Notes: a model not told the origin generated them from the letters alone. Shown: positions 37,959 through 46,416, counted from the stretch's first letter. The stretch is 64,000 nt of DNA from Micromonospora sp. LH3U1 (GCF_028475105.1 NZ_CP116936.1:2975501-3039500), one strand, 5' to 3'. Made by a program: numbers and translations.

Positions 37959-38039
37959 CGGTGGCGTGCCCGGCTTGAGCAGCTCGGCCGGAGAGGCGCT
38001 CAAGCGCTGGACCGTACGGTCGGTGGCGTGCCGCACACG

Positions 38040-38723
38040 ATGACCGCAGACCTGTTCCCGGCCGGCGTCGTCGCCGTCGAGGCGTTCGACGACGCCGAGC
38101 CGGCGCCGCTCTTCCCGGAGGAAGAGCGGCTGATCGCCCGGGCCGGCTCGAAGCGCCGCACCGAGTTCGCCACCGCCCGCCGCTGTGCCCGGGAGGCCCT
38201 GGCGGGTCTCGGCTGCCCGCCCGCCCCGGTGCTGCCCGGCGAGGGGGGCGCTCCGACCTGGCCGGCCGGCGTGGTCGGCAGCATCACGCACTGCGCCGGC
38301 TACCGGCTGGCGGCTGTCGCACCAGCCTCGACACTGTGGACACTGGGCGTGGACGCCGAGCCGAACGAGCCGCTGCCGCCGGGCCTACTTGGCTGCGTCG
38401 CCTCCGCACCGGAGCGCGTCGCCGTCACCGCACTGCTGGCCTCGGATCCGTCCGTCCGCTGGGACCGGCTGCTGTTCTGCGTCAAGGAAGCGGTCTACAA
38501 GGTCTGGTTCCCGCTGACCCGGCAGCCGCTGGGCTTCACCGGGGCGGTTGTCACCATCGACGCGGCCGGCCGGACCTTCGACGCCCGCCTCACGGTGCCC
38601 GGCCCACGGCTGGACGGCCGCGAGGTGACCGGGTTCGCCGGCCGCTGGCTGGCCCACCGGGGCCTGCTCGTCGCGGCTCTGGCCACCCCGGTCCGCGACC
38701 CGGCGACGACCCGGGCCGGCTGA
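38040..38723 (+). CDS. 4'-phosphopantetheinyl transferase (Sfp/EntD type)
   Basis: A 227-residue Sfp-type PPTase with the three usual motifs: VVGSITHCAGYRLAAV (residues ~80-95), LGVDAEPNEPLP with Mg-binding Asp/Glu (~104-115) and FCVKEAVYKVWFPL (~150-163). The start is uncertain between ATG 38040 and an in-frame GTG at 38028. It converts apo-ACP and apo-PCP to the holo form using coenzyme A, so it activates the carrier proteins of this cluster: five ACPs and one PCP in view. It is the last recognisable biosynthetic gene on the right. Confidence 0.92.
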   Translation: MTADLFPAGVVAVEAFDDAEPAPLFPEEERLIARAGSKRRTEFATARRCAREALAGLGCPPAPVLPGEGGAPTWPAGVVGSITHCAGYRLAAVAPASTLWTLGVDAEPNEPLPPGLLGCVASAPERVAVTALLASDPSVRWDRLLFCVKEAVYKVWFPLTRQPLGFTGAVVTIDAAGRTFDARLTVPGPRLDGREVTGFAGRWLAHRGLLVAALATPVRDPATTRAG

Positions 38724-38745
38724 GCCGAGCGGTGGTGCTCGACCG

Positions 38746-38855
38746 GACGTGTCGCCGGCCTGCCGGCGCTGCCCGACGGCGCGGAGGCGGACCTGGACCG
38801 CTGCTTCCGGTTGGAGATCGACCTGATCGTGGCCGCGTTGAGGCGGACGCCGGCG
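38746..38855 (+). pseudogene. Possible gene remnant between PPTase and TetR genes
   Basis: A stop-free frame reads GRVAGLPALPDGAEADLDRC then FRLEIDLIVAALRR with strong G/C third positions. It has no start or known end and runs into antisense TetR sequence. It looks like a leftover of a lost gene, but the evidence is slight. Confidence 0.25.
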
Positions 38856-39539
38856 TCAGGCGGTCAGGCCGGCCAGCGTGGCGGCCTTACCCAGCTGAAA
38901 GCCGAAGAAGCCGCGCCGGTCCCGGTCGACCGAGTTGGTGAGCTGGCCGAAGAGCTCGGCGTTGACCGCGCCGCAGAGCATGAAGAACATCGCCGCGCTG
39001 TCGGCGACGAGCCGCGGCGGCATGTCGTCGCCGAGCCGGGCCGCGACGACGGCCAGTTCCTCGGCGTACTCCCCGGTGAGCGGCTCGCCGAGCTCCAGGA
39101 GCCCGGCCCGCAGCGCCTCCTTGAGCACCCGCCCGATCAGCAGGATGACCCGGACGCCGGGCCCGATGGTGTCCTCCGGCGCGCGGTAGCCGGGCACCGG
39201 GCTGCCGTAGATCAGCGCCCACTCGTGCGGCGCCGCCAGGGCCCAGTCGCGGACGGCGTGCCCGACGGCGAGCCAGCGCTCCAGCCCCGGCTCGGCCTTC
39301 TCGGCGGCGCGCTCGGCGCTCTCGCCAAGCGCGTCGTACGCGTCGATGATGAGCGCGGTGAGCAGGTCGTCGCGGCTGGGGAAGTAACGGTAGACGGCGG
39401 ACGACGCCATGCCCATGTCCCGGGCGACCGCGCGCAGCGACAGGTTGGAGCCCTCGGCGGCCAGGTGGCGCCAGGCCACCGTCTTGAGCTCCTTGACCAT
39501 TTCGGCCCGGACCCGGGCGCGGACCCCCGACGCCTTCAT
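38856..39539 (-). CDS. TetR-family repressor (probable regulator of the MFS exporter)
   Basis: A 227-residue TetR family protein. The N-terminal helix-turn-helix covers residues ~10-60: LRAVARDMGMASSAVYRYFPSRDDLLTALI. The ligand-binding C-terminal domain resembles the WHG/TetR_C families, with GHAVRDWALAAPHEWALIYGSPVPGY. I start at ATG 39539; the frame extends to a GTG at 39557. A palindrome AGAGCA-C-TGCTCT lies 23-35 bases upstream. A near-identical site sits between -35 and -10 of the MFS gene at 2667, so the repressor probably controls both itself and the exporter in response to the product. It marks the likely right end of the cluster. Confidence 0.88.
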   Translation of the reverse strand: MKASGVRARVRAEMVKELKTVAWRHLAAEGSNLSLRAVARDMGMASSAVYRYFPSRDDLLTALIIDAYDALGESAERAAEKAEPGLERWLAVGHAVRDWALAAPHEWALIYGSPVPGYRAPEDTIGPGVRVILLIGRVLKEALRAGLLELGEPLTGEYAEELAVVAARLGDDMPPRLVADSAAMFFMLCGAVNAELFGQLTNSVDRDRRGFFGFQLGKAATLAGLTA

Positions 39540-39561
39540 AGTGATCGACCGTAGCACATCG

Positions 39562-39574
39562 AGAGCACTGCTCT
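39562..39574. promoter_or_regulatory. TetR autoregulatory operator
   Basis: AGAGCACTGCTCT: perfect 6-bp arms around one base, just upstream of the TetR gene. The other strand of the MFS site at 2591-2603 differs at one position. Confidence 0.6.
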
Positions 39575-39702
39575 GATTCGGAGCGCTCGACCTTGACCGG
39601 GGTCCAGGTCCGCGGATCCTCGGACCTGCCTGACGTCAACGAATCGACGGCTCGCTGATCGGCGCGGTTCGCCCGACTGCGCACGCCCCCGAGCGGCGCT
39701 CG

Positions 39703-40521
39703 TCAGGACGTCGCGGCCGACTGCCCACTGCGGTTGCCCGGGCTCGTGGCGTGCCCGGGGCGGAAGGTCAGCACCCGGGGGCCAGCCTTGGTGATCGCGA
39801 CGGTGTGCTCGGAATGGGCCGTCCGCGAGCCGTCTGCGGACCGGATCGTCCACCCGTCCTCATCAAATTTAATCTTGCCGGTGCTGCGGCAGAACCACGG
39901 CTCGATCGCGAGCGTCAGGCCGGGCTTGAGCTTCATGCCTCGGCCTGGGCGACCGTCGTTCGGCACGTGTGGGGCCTCATGCATGGTGCGGCCGATGCCG
40001 TGCCCGCCGAATTCGTCGTTGACCTGGTAGCCGTAGCGGCGGGCGACCTCGCCGATGGCCGCGGAGATGTCGCCGAGTTGATTGCCTGGCTGGGCGGCGT
40101 CGATCCCGGCCCTCAGTGCGGCCTCGGTGGCCTCGATCAGCTTCAGGTCATCCGGGGCGGGAGTGCCGATGATGACGGACAGCGCGGAGTCGGCGACCCA
40201 GCCGTCGATCCCGACCGCCATGTCGATGCTCAGCAGGTCACCGTCGCGCAGGGCGTAGTTGCGCGGCAGGCCGTGCAGCACGGCGTCGTTGACCGAGAGG
40301 CACAGGACGTTACGGAACGGGCCGCGGCCGAACGACGGTGTGTAGTCCCAGTAGCAGGACTGGGCGCCACGCTCCTTGATCCGGCGGCGGGCGTGGTGCT
40401 CAAGGTCCATCAGGTTGACCCCGATGGCGGCAACCTCACGCAGCTCCGCCAGCAACTCGCCGACGAACTGGCCGGTCACGGCCATCCGATCGATCTCCTC
40501 GGCGGACTTCAGTTCGATCAC
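39703..40521 (-). CDS. map: Type I methionine aminopeptidase
   Basis: A 272-residue pita-bread metalloprotease. The five metal ligands are recognisable: Asp in LLSIDMAVGIDGWVADSA (two Asp), His in GGHGIGRTMHEAP, Glu in LAIEPWF and Glu in RTAHSEHTVAI. It removes the initiator Met from new proteins. The C-terminus has ~20 extra residues (GHATSPGNRSGQSAATS). GTG start at 40521 with GAGGGAAGGG upstream. It is divergent from a small XRE regulator across a 100-base region with an A/T-rich palindrome. Actinobacteria often carry more than one map gene; this one sits outside ribosomal operons, so it is probably an additional, regulated copy. Confidence 0.93.
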   Translation of the reverse strand: MIELKSAEEIDRMAVTGQFVGELLAELREVAAIGVNLMDLEHHARRRIKERGAQSCYWDYTPSFGRGPFRNVLCLSVNDAVLHGLPRNYALRDGDLLSIDMAVGIDGWVADSALSVIIGTPAPDDLKLIEATEAALRAGIDAAQPGNQLGDISAAIGEVARRYGYQVNDEFGGHGIGRTMHEAPHVPNDGRPGRGMKLKPGLTLAIEPWFCRSTGKIKFDEDGWTIRSADGSRTAHSEHTVAITKAGPRVLTFRPGHATSPGNRSGQSAATS

Positions 40522-40544
40522 GATCAGCCCTTCCCTCTCGTAGC

Positions 40545-40558
40545 GGTATATTTATACC
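40545..40558. promoter_or_regulatory. Palindrome GGTATA-TT-TATACC in the divergent map/XRE promoter
   Basis: A 14-bp element with perfect 6-bp arms, 24 bases upstream of the map start and 66 bases before the XRE start. It stands out as A/T-rich in this high-GC DNA. It is a likely binding site for the adjacent XRE protein and/or a -10 region. Confidence 0.55.
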
Positions 40559-40623
40559 ACGCTGGTCGGGGCGCCCGGCGGGTCGGCATTGCCGGTCCGG
40601 GAAGGCGGATCTATCCTGCTCAC

Positions 40624-40890
40624 ATGGTCCGCCCACCGCTCACACCCGAACAGATCGCAGCGGGGCAACGTCTCGGAGCGGCGCTTCGGGTCGCGCGAGG
40701 TAACCGCAGTCCCGTCGAGGTGGCCTTGGCGGCCGGCATCTCGCCGGAGACGCTGCGCAAGATCGAGGTGGGCCGGCTCCCCGCTCCCGCGTTCGGCACC
40801 GTGGTCTGCCTCAGTGAGGTCCTCGGCGTCGCGCTCAGCGACCTGGCCGAGGTGTGGCTGGCCGACCTACGCCTCCGCGAGGCGTCCTGA
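40624..40890 (+). CDS. XRE-family small DNA-binding protein
   Basis: An 88-residue protein that is essentially one Cro/CI-type helix-turn-helix: GAALRVARGNRSPVEVALAA, GISPETLRKIEVGRLPAP, TVVCLSEVLGVALSDLAEVW. It has no effector domain. ATG start chosen; no strong ribosome site is seen, and the gene may have a very short leader. It is divergent from map, with a 14-bp palindrome between them, so it probably controls map and itself. Confidence 0.8.
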   Translation: MVRPPLTPEQIAAGQRLGAALRVARGNRSPVEVALAAGISPETLRKIEVGRLPAPAFGTVVCLSEVLGVALSDLAEVWLADLRLREAS

Positions 40891-41080
40891 GGGCGTGGTG
40901 GAGACCACCGCTCCTGCTGCCACCGCAGGTTCGAGCTTCTCCGAAGTTCCTCGGCTCAGCCTTGGCGGCTGACAGAAGGCCTCGCTGACCGCGGCTTCTG
41001 AAAACGTTTACCGTCGCCGATCCCGACGGCGGCCTTGTGTTCCTCGAATGAACCCGACACATACACACGTGACAAGCAAG

Positions 41081-41098
41081 TATCTTAGCGGTAAGTTA
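41081..41098. promoter_or_regulatory. Operator-like inverted repeat before the cupin gene
   Basis: TATCTTAGCGGTAAGTTA: arms TATCTTA and TAAGTTA pair at 6 of 7 positions around GCGG, 30 bases upstream of the cupin ATG. It resembles sites bound by small winged-helix regulators of the MarR/HxlR type. No such gene is adjacent. Confidence 0.4.
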
Positions 41099-41127
41099 GC
41101 TGCAAGTCAGCGTGTGGAGGGATCATC

Positions 41128-41604
41128 ATGACGTACACGTCCGAGTTCGGCGCGGTCAGCGCCGCGCATCACCCGGAGGCCGCGCAGGAGCGGGTGGTCA
41201 CGAAATCCGGCACGATCGGTCGGTTCGTCGCCCCGGGAAGTGCCACCCAGGGTCGCTTCGGCCTCTACGAGTGGCGGATGCGGGCCCGGGCAGGCGGGGC
41301 TGGCGCACACTTCCACCGGACCTTCTCCGAGTCCTTCTACGTCGTGGCAGGCGCGGTGCGGCTCTACGACGGGTCGGACTGGATCGACGGGAGACCCGGC
41401 GACTTCCTGCACGTGCCCGAGGGTGGCGTGCACGGCTTCCGCAACGACAGCGACGCCGAGGCGGTGATGCTGATCCTGTTCGCGCCGGGCATCCCGCGCG
41501 AGACCTACTTCCGCGAACTTGCCGAGATCGCCACGACCGGCCGGACATTGTCCGAAGAGGAGTGGACCGACCTGTTCGCTCGCCACGACCAGTACCGCGC
41601 CTGA
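41128..41604 (+). CDS. Cupin-domain protein
   Basis: A 158-residue single-domain cupin. Cupin motif 1 is seen as HFHRTFSESFYVVAGAV (residues ~61-77, metal-binding His-x-His and Glu) and motif 2 as PGDFLHVPEGGVHGFRN (~90-106). GTGGAGGG precedes the ATG. The following Rv2466c-like gene starts 10 bases after its stop, so they form a two-gene operon behind a putative operator. Cupins of this kind are mostly small-molecule binding or dioxygenase-like proteins. The substrate is unknown. Confidence 0.85.
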   Translation: MTYTSEFGAVSAAHHPEAAQERVVTKSGTIGRFVAPGSATQGRFGLYEWRMRARAGGAGAHFHRTFSESFYVVAGAVRLYDGSDWIDGRPGDFLHVPEGGVHGFRNDSDAEAVMLILFAPGIPRETYFRELAEIATTGRTLSEEEWTDLFARHDQYRA

Positions 41605-41613
41605 GGAGGTCCG

Positions 41614-42231
41614 ATGCCGACGTACGCCGACATGTGGTTCGACCCGAAGTGCCCCTGGGCCTGGAACACCTCGCGCTGGCTGATGGAGGTCGAGCAGGTC
41701 CGCGATGTGCGGGTGCGCTTCCACGTGATGAGCCTGTGGCTGCTCAACCGTGACCGCGAGGTCGACCCCTGGTACCGCGACTGGTTGACCGACACTCTCG
41801 GTCCCGTCCGCGTGGTCGTCGCCGTCCAGCAGGCGTTCGGGGACGACACGGTTCGTGACCTCTACACCGCCCTGGGCACCCGCATCCACCACGACAAGAC
41901 CCCGATCGGGCCCGAGCTCTACGCCGCGGCCCTCTCCGAGCTCGGCCTGCCGGCCGACCTCGCCGCTGCAGCCGACGCGTCCGATCAGGACGAGGCCCTG
42001 CGCCGGAGCCACGATGACGGCCTGCGGCCGGTCGGTGAGGACCTCGGCACCCCCGCCATCCACGTGCCCGCCCCCGACGGCACCGTCAATGCCTTCTTCG
42101 GCCCCGTCGTCACCCCCGTCCCTCGCGGCGAGGCCGCCGGCCTGCTCTGGGACGGGGTCCTGCTCGTCTCCAGCACCCCCGGCTTCTACGAGATCAAACG
42201 CGGCAACCGCCCCAGCCCTCGCGTCTTCTGA
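41614..42231 (+). CDS. Rv2466c-like DsbA-fold protein with a CPWA centre
   Basis: A 205-residue thioredoxin/DsbA-fold protein close to the mycobacterial Rv2466c family of mycothiol-dependent nitroreductases: MWFDPKCPWAWNTSRWLMEV, FHVMSLWLLN, HHDKTPIGPELY and EDLGTPAIHVP with the cis-Pro. The active centre reads CPWA, so only the first Cys is present; as I remember it, Rv2466c has CPWC. This may favour monothiol (mycothiol adduct) chemistry. Good ribosome site GAGGAGG. Operon with the upstream cupin. It fits redox or electrophile stress handling using mycothiol. Confidence 0.85.
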   Translation: MPTYADMWFDPKCPWAWNTSRWLMEVEQVRDVRVRFHVMSLWLLNRDREVDPWYRDWLTDTLGPVRVVVAVQQAFGDDTVRDLYTALGTRIHHDKTPIGPELYAAALSELGLPADLAAAADASDQDEALRRSHDDGLRPVGEDLGTPAIHVPAPDGTVNAFFGPVVTPVPRGEAAGLLWDGVLLVSSTPGFYEIKRGNRPSPRVF

Positions 42232-42327
42232 CGGCGAGGGTGGAGCGGGCCATCGCCCTGTCGCACAAGATCCGCCGGCCACGGACGTCCGGGGAGATCT
42301 ACGACGACCTCGTCAGCTCGCCCCCGT

Positions 42328-42338
42328 ACATCTGATGT
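42328..42338. promoter_or_regulatory. Operator-like palindrome ACATCTGATGT, copy 1
   Basis: Perfect 5-bp arms around one base. The same site, inverted, recurs at 42495-42505; both lie upstream of the GH95 gene only. Confidence 0.5.
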
Positions 42339-42494
42339 ATGTGTGTCTGGAGCGGCACCCTGTTGGCTTCCTTGCGGTGACCCGCGCTCCGGCGGCTCTG
42401 ACGAAGCGCTGTTCTGACGGGCCAGATGACGTCGATTCCACCCATTGATCGATCGTTGCCTATCCTGTCGCTCGGGAGTAACCTTCGCGAAACA

Positions 42495-42505
42495 CATCAG
42501 ATGTC
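42495..42505. promoter_or_regulatory. Operator-like palindrome ACATCAGATGT, copy 2
   Basis: Reverse complement of copy 1, 113 bases upstream of the GH95 start codon. The pair spaced ~167 bp apart suggests a looping repressor, perhaps a GntR- or LacI-type sugar regulator. The regulator is not in the window. Confidence 0.5.
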
Positions 42506-42617
42506 TGGCTGACTCAGGGCCTGGCGTCGGCCTGCCCAGCGAGGTCGGCGTTGGCGCCACCAAGCGGATAGTTGTCACGCTTCGGGCTGGCCGGATCGGT
42601 CACCGTTTGGAGGATCG

Positions 42618-45614
42618 ATGTCAGACCTGACCCGACGGCAAGCCCTCAGGATGGGAGCGGCCGGGGCGGGCGGCGCGCTGCTGCCGTTGCCCTGGTCCGC
42701 CGTGGCCCGAGGAGACTCGGTGGCGCCGCCGCAGGTGCTGGCCGCCGGGGACCTGGCCCTCTGGTACGACGAGTCCGCGGGCACCGACTGGCTCCGTGCG
42801 CTGCCGATCGGCAACGGTCGGCTCGGCGCCATGGTCTTCGGTAACGTCGACACGGAACGACTTCAGCTCAACGAGGACACCGTCTGGGCCGGCGGCCCCC
42901 ACGACCCCAGCAACCCCAGGGGCCTGGGGGCGCTGCCGGAGATCCGGCGGCTGGTCAACGCCAATCAGTGGACCCAGGCCCAGGACCTCGTCAACCAGAA
43001 CATGATGGGCAACCCCGGCGGTCAGTTGGCCTACCAGACCGTTGGCAACCTCCGGCTCACCTTTCCCACCTCGGGTGGGGCATCGCAGTACGACCGGCAG
43101 TTGGACCTCACCACCGCGACCACCTCCGTGACGTACGTGATGAACGGCGTCCGATACCAGCGCGAGGTGTTCGCCAGCGCGCCGGACCAGGTCATCGCGA
43201 TGCGGCTGACCGCCGACCGGGCCAGTTCGATCACCTTCACCGCCACTTTCGACAGCCCGCAGCGCACCACGGTGTCCAGCCCCGACGGCACGACGGTCGC
43301 CCTCGACGGTGTCTCCGGGAACATGGAGGGCGTCACCGGTGCGGTCCGCTTCCTCGCGCTGGCCAACGCCACCGTCAGCGGCGGCACCGTGTCCAGCTCC
43401 GGCGGCACCCTGCGGGTCACGAACGCCACCAGCGTGACCCTGTTGATCTCCATCGGGTCCAGCTACGTCAACTACCGCAACGTCGGCGGCGACTACCAGG
43501 GCATCGCGCGGCAGCGCCTCACCACGGCGCGGGCCAGCAGTTACGACCAGCTGCGCAGTCGGCACGTGGCCGACTACCAGGCGCTGTTCGGCCGGGTCAC
43601 CCTCGACCTGGGCCGGACCTCTGCCGCCGACCAGACGACCGACGTCCGGATCGCCCAGCACAACAGCGTCAACGACCCGCAGTTCTCCGCGTTGTTGTTC
43701 CAGTACGGCCGGTACCTGCTGATCTCCTCCTCGCGGCCCGGCACCCAGCCGGCCAACCTGCAGGGCATCTGGAACGACTCGCTGACCCCATCCTGGGACT
43801 CGAAATACACGATCAACGCCAACCTGCCGATGAACTACTGGCCGGCCAACACCACCAACCTGTCCGAGTGTCACGGCCCGGTGTTCGACATGGTCAGGGA
43901 CCTGTCGGTCGCTGGCGTCCGCACCGCGCAGCTGCAGTACGGCGCTGGTGGCTGGGTCACCCACCACAACACGGACGCGTGGCGGGCCACCTCGGTGGTG
44001 GACGGCGCTTTCTGGGGCATGTGGCAGACCGGCGGCGCATGGCTGGCCACGTTGATCTGGGACCATTACCTGTTCAACGGTGACATCGAGTTCCTGCGGG
44101 CGAACTACCCGGCCATGAAGGGCGCCGCGCAGTTCTTCCTGGACACCCTGGTGACCGAGCCGACCCTCGGCTACCTGGTGACCAACCCGTCGAACTCACC
44201 GGAGCTCGGCCACCACGCGAACGCCAGCGTGTGTGCCGGCCCCACGATGGACAACCAGATCCTGCGGGACCTCTTCGACGGCTGCGCCCGCGCGAGCGAG
44301 ATCCTCAACGTGGACAGCACCTTCCGGGCCCAGGTCCGGGCCACCCGGGATCGACTCGCGCCCATGAAGGTCGGCTCGCGCGGCAACATCCAGGAGTGGC
44401 TCTACGACTGGGTGGAGACCGAGCCCAACCACCGGCACATCTCGCACCTGTACGGTCTGGCCCCCAGCAACCAGATCACGAAGCGGGGCACGCCGCAGTT
44501 GTTCGAGGCCGCACGGCGGACGCTGGAGCTGCGCGGTGATGACGGAACGGGCTGGTCGTTGGCCTGGAAAATCAACTTCTGGGCCCGGATGGAGGAAGGC
44601 AAACGGGCCCACGACCTGATCCGCTACCTCGCCACGACCGCCCGGCTCGCGCCCAACATGTTCGACCTGCACCCGCCCTTCCAGATCGACGGCAACTTCG
44701 GTGCCACCGCCGGCATCGCCGAAATGCTGCTACAGAGCCACGCCGGCGAACTGCACATCCTGCCCGCACTGCCGGCCGCCTGGCCGAGCGGCCGGGTGAC
44801 CGGCCTGCGGGGTCGGGGCGGGCACACGGTCGACATCACGTGGAGCAACGGGCAGGCCAGCGAGGTTCTCATCCGGCCGGACCGCGCCGGAGCCGTCCGC
44901 CTGCGCGGCCGGCTCTTCACCGGCAACCTCACGGTGGTCGACACCGCCGACGGTACGCCGGCCCGGATCACCCGGATCGAGACCGACCTCGTCGAGCTCA
45001 CCGTGCAGGCCGGGCGCACCTACCGGGCCACCAGCTCGGGCAGCACCACACCGACGCTGGAACAGAGCTTCAGCAACGCCGGCATCACCAACGACACCAA
45101 CACCGGCGCCGGAAACTTCGACGGCAACGGGGCCACCCTCTCCGCGCAGGCTCTGGCCCAGGCCGGCGTCACCCCGGGCAGCACGGTGAGCCGCAACGGG
45201 GTCAACTTCCGCTGGCCGAACGTCAGCCCCGGCGTCGCCGACAACGCCATCGCCTCGGGGCAGTCCATCAGCGTGACCGGCACCGGCCGTACGCTCGGTT
45301 TCCTCGCGACCGGCACCTACGGGGCCGTCTCGGGGACCGGCGCGGTGGTCTACGCCGACGGCACGCGCCAGACGTTCACGCTCAGCACGCCCGACTGGTA
45401 TGGCGGACCACATGCCGGCGGCACCGCCGCCGTCGTGACCGCGTACCAGAACCGGCCCGGCAACCAGCGCCAGGCCACCGCCGCCTGCATCTACTACGTG
45501 GGGGTCGCCTTGCAGAGCAAGGCGGTGGCCCGGGTCGAGTTGCCCAACATCAGTGCCCGGCCCGCGGCCAACGTGCCGACCATGCACATCTTCGCCATCG
45601 CGATCGGAGCCTGA
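42618..45614 (+). CDS. Secreted GH95 alpha-L-fucosidase (or related glycosidase)
   Basis: A 998-residue exported enzyme. The N-terminus has a twin-arginine signal (SDLTRRQALRMGAAG) followed by the GH95 N-terminal domain: LWYDESAGTDWLRALPIGNG, LQLNEDTVWAGGP. The (alpha/alpha)6 catalytic region includes LQGIWNDSLTPSWDSKYTIN, LPMNYWPANTTNLSECH, DAWRATSVVDGAFWGMW, HRHISHLYGLAPS and FQIDGNFGATAGIAEML. The last ~190 residues after SGSTTPTLEQSF form an extra beta-rich, probably carbohydrate-binding domain. Family knowledge: GH95 enzymes invert and remove alpha-1,2-L-fucose; some act on L-galactose. TTTGGAGG precedes the ATG. Likely involved in plant or glycan polymer use, alongside the GH62 and GH11 genes. 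Confidence 0.92.
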   Translation: MSDLTRRQALRMGAAGAGGALLPLPWSAVARGDSVAPPQVLAAGDLALWYDESAGTDWLRALPIGNGRLGAMVFGNVDTERLQLNEDTVWAGGPHDPSNPRGLGALPEIRRLVNANQWTQAQDLVNQNMMGNPGGQLAYQTVGNLRLTFPTSGGASQYDRQLDLTTATTSVTYVMNGVRYQREVFASAPDQVIAMRLTADRASSITFTATFDSPQRTTVSSPDGTTVALDGVSGNMEGVTGAVRFLALANATVSGGTVSSSGGTLRVTNATSVTLLISIGSSYVNYRNVGGDYQGIARQRLTTARASSYDQLRSRHVADYQALFGRVTLDLGRTSAADQTTDVRIAQHNSVNDPQFSALLFQYGRYLLISSSRPGTQPANLQGIWNDSLTPSWDSKYTINANLPMNYWPANTTNLSECHGPVFDMVRDLSVAGVRTAQLQYGAGGWVTHHNTDAWRATSVVDGAFWGMWQTGGAWLATLIWDHYLFNGDIEFLRANYPAMKGAAQFFLDTLVTEPTLGYLVTNPSNSPELGHHANASVCAGPTMDNQILRDLFDGCARASEILNVDSTFRAQVRATRDRLAPMKVGSRGNIQEWLYDWVETEPNHRHISHLYGLAPSNQITKRGTPQLFEAARRTLELRGDDGTGWSLAWKINFWARMEEGKRAHDLIRYLATTARLAPNMFDLHPPFQIDGNFGATAGIAEMLLQSHAGELHILPALPAAWPSGRVTGLRGRGGHTVDITWSNGQASEVLIRPDRAGAVRLRGRLFTGNLTVVDTADGTPARITRIETDLVELTVQAGRTYRATSSGSTTPTLEQSFSNAGITNDTNTGAGNFDGNGATLSAQALAQAGVTPGSTVSRNGVNFRWPNVSPGVADNAIASGQSISVTGTGRTLGFLATGTYGAVSGTGAVVYADGTRQTFTLSTPDWYGGPHAGGTAAVVTAYQNRPGNQRQATAACIYYVGVALQSKAVARVELPNISARPAANVPTMHIFAIAIGA

Positions 45615-45702
45615 CGGCGTCGGCAGGAGATCACAATCGTGACGCCCACGTCGACCCCGGCCAGCGGTTACGCGCAGTTGTCGTCGTGGCCGTCCGACGT
45701 CG

Positions 45703-46416
45703 TCAGACCAGGAACTGCTCCCGCATCTTCGCGCCCAGGTTGATCCCACCCACGGCCCGGGGGCCGGCGGGATCGTGCACGCTGACGGTGTTGTTGCGGC
45801 GCATCAGCTCACGAACCGACGGTGGCAGCCGGGGTGGGTCGTCCATGGCGGCGAGGACCTGACCGGCACTCGCGATCAGTCGATCGGCCAGCGCGGCGGC
45901 ATCGGTGTCGACCCGTACCCGTCCGTACTCCCAGCCGGCGGTGGTGAGGTCGAGCACCTCGAACATGCGGGTCAGGAGCGGGTTCGGGTCGGTCACCCGG
46001 TCGAGCCGGGGCGCCCGGGTGCCGACCACCGCGACGGCGGCGGTCACCTGCGCGTACGGGTGGAAGCCGCACGGCAACGCGAACAGTGGCCACCGCAGGG
46101 CCGGACCGGCTTCCATCCACAGCGGCCGGTAGTTGCGGCGGTGCACCAGGAGCCGCCGGCCCGTCCGCCGGTGTATCTCGTGGGCCTGGGCCTGTAGGTC
46201 CACGTGGGCCTCGTCGGCGACCTGGCTCACGATTCGGGCCGCCACCACCAGGCCGTCGTCGCTGTTCAGCGTGCCGGTAAGCGCCTCGACCTGCTCGGAA
46301 AACCGGATCTGAGCCTGGGCGCCGTATCGGTACTGGACGTCCTGTAGCAGCGCCTGCTGTCGTCCCGGATCGAGCTGGACCCGCCTACCGCCCAGCAACC
46401 GCCGGAGCCAGCGCAT
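45703..46416 (-). CDS. Hypothetical protein (237 aa)
   Basis: Not recognised. Start: ATG 46416 with GAGGCGAC upstream. The sequence is soluble-looking with no signal or membrane segment. A helical N-terminal half (DPGRQQALLQDVQYRYGAQA, HEIHRRTGRRLLVHRRNYR) is followed by a beta-rich middle (WPLFALPCGFHPYAQVTAAV) and a C-terminus ending LPPSVRELMRRNN then INLGAKMREQFLV. Third codon positions are G/C-rich throughout, supporting a real gene. It is convergent with the GH95 gene and divergent from the GlsB-type gene; neighbours give no hint of function. Confidence 0.7.
   Translation of the reverse strand: MRWLRRLLGGRRVQLDPGRQQALLQDVQYRYGAQAQIRFSEQVEALTGTLNSDDGLVVAARIVSQVADEAHVDLQAQAHEIHRRTGRRLLVHRRNYRPLWMEAGPALRWPLFALPCGFHPYAQVTAAVAVVGTRAPRLDRVTDPNPLLTRMFEVLDLTTAGWEYGRVRVDTDAAALADRLIASAGQVLAAMDDPPRLPPSVRELMRRNNTVSVHDPAGPRAVGGINLGAKMREQFLV

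Larger units (their letters stand above)
42232..42617. other. Intergenic region upstream of the GH95 gene
   Basis: About 385 bases. It holds a 31-codon open stretch (42240-42335, ending RTSGEIYDDLVSSPPYI) that reads like the tail of a lost protein, and two copies of an 11-bp palindrome listed separately. G+C is lower near 42440-42500. No complete gene is seen. Confidence 0.4.
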
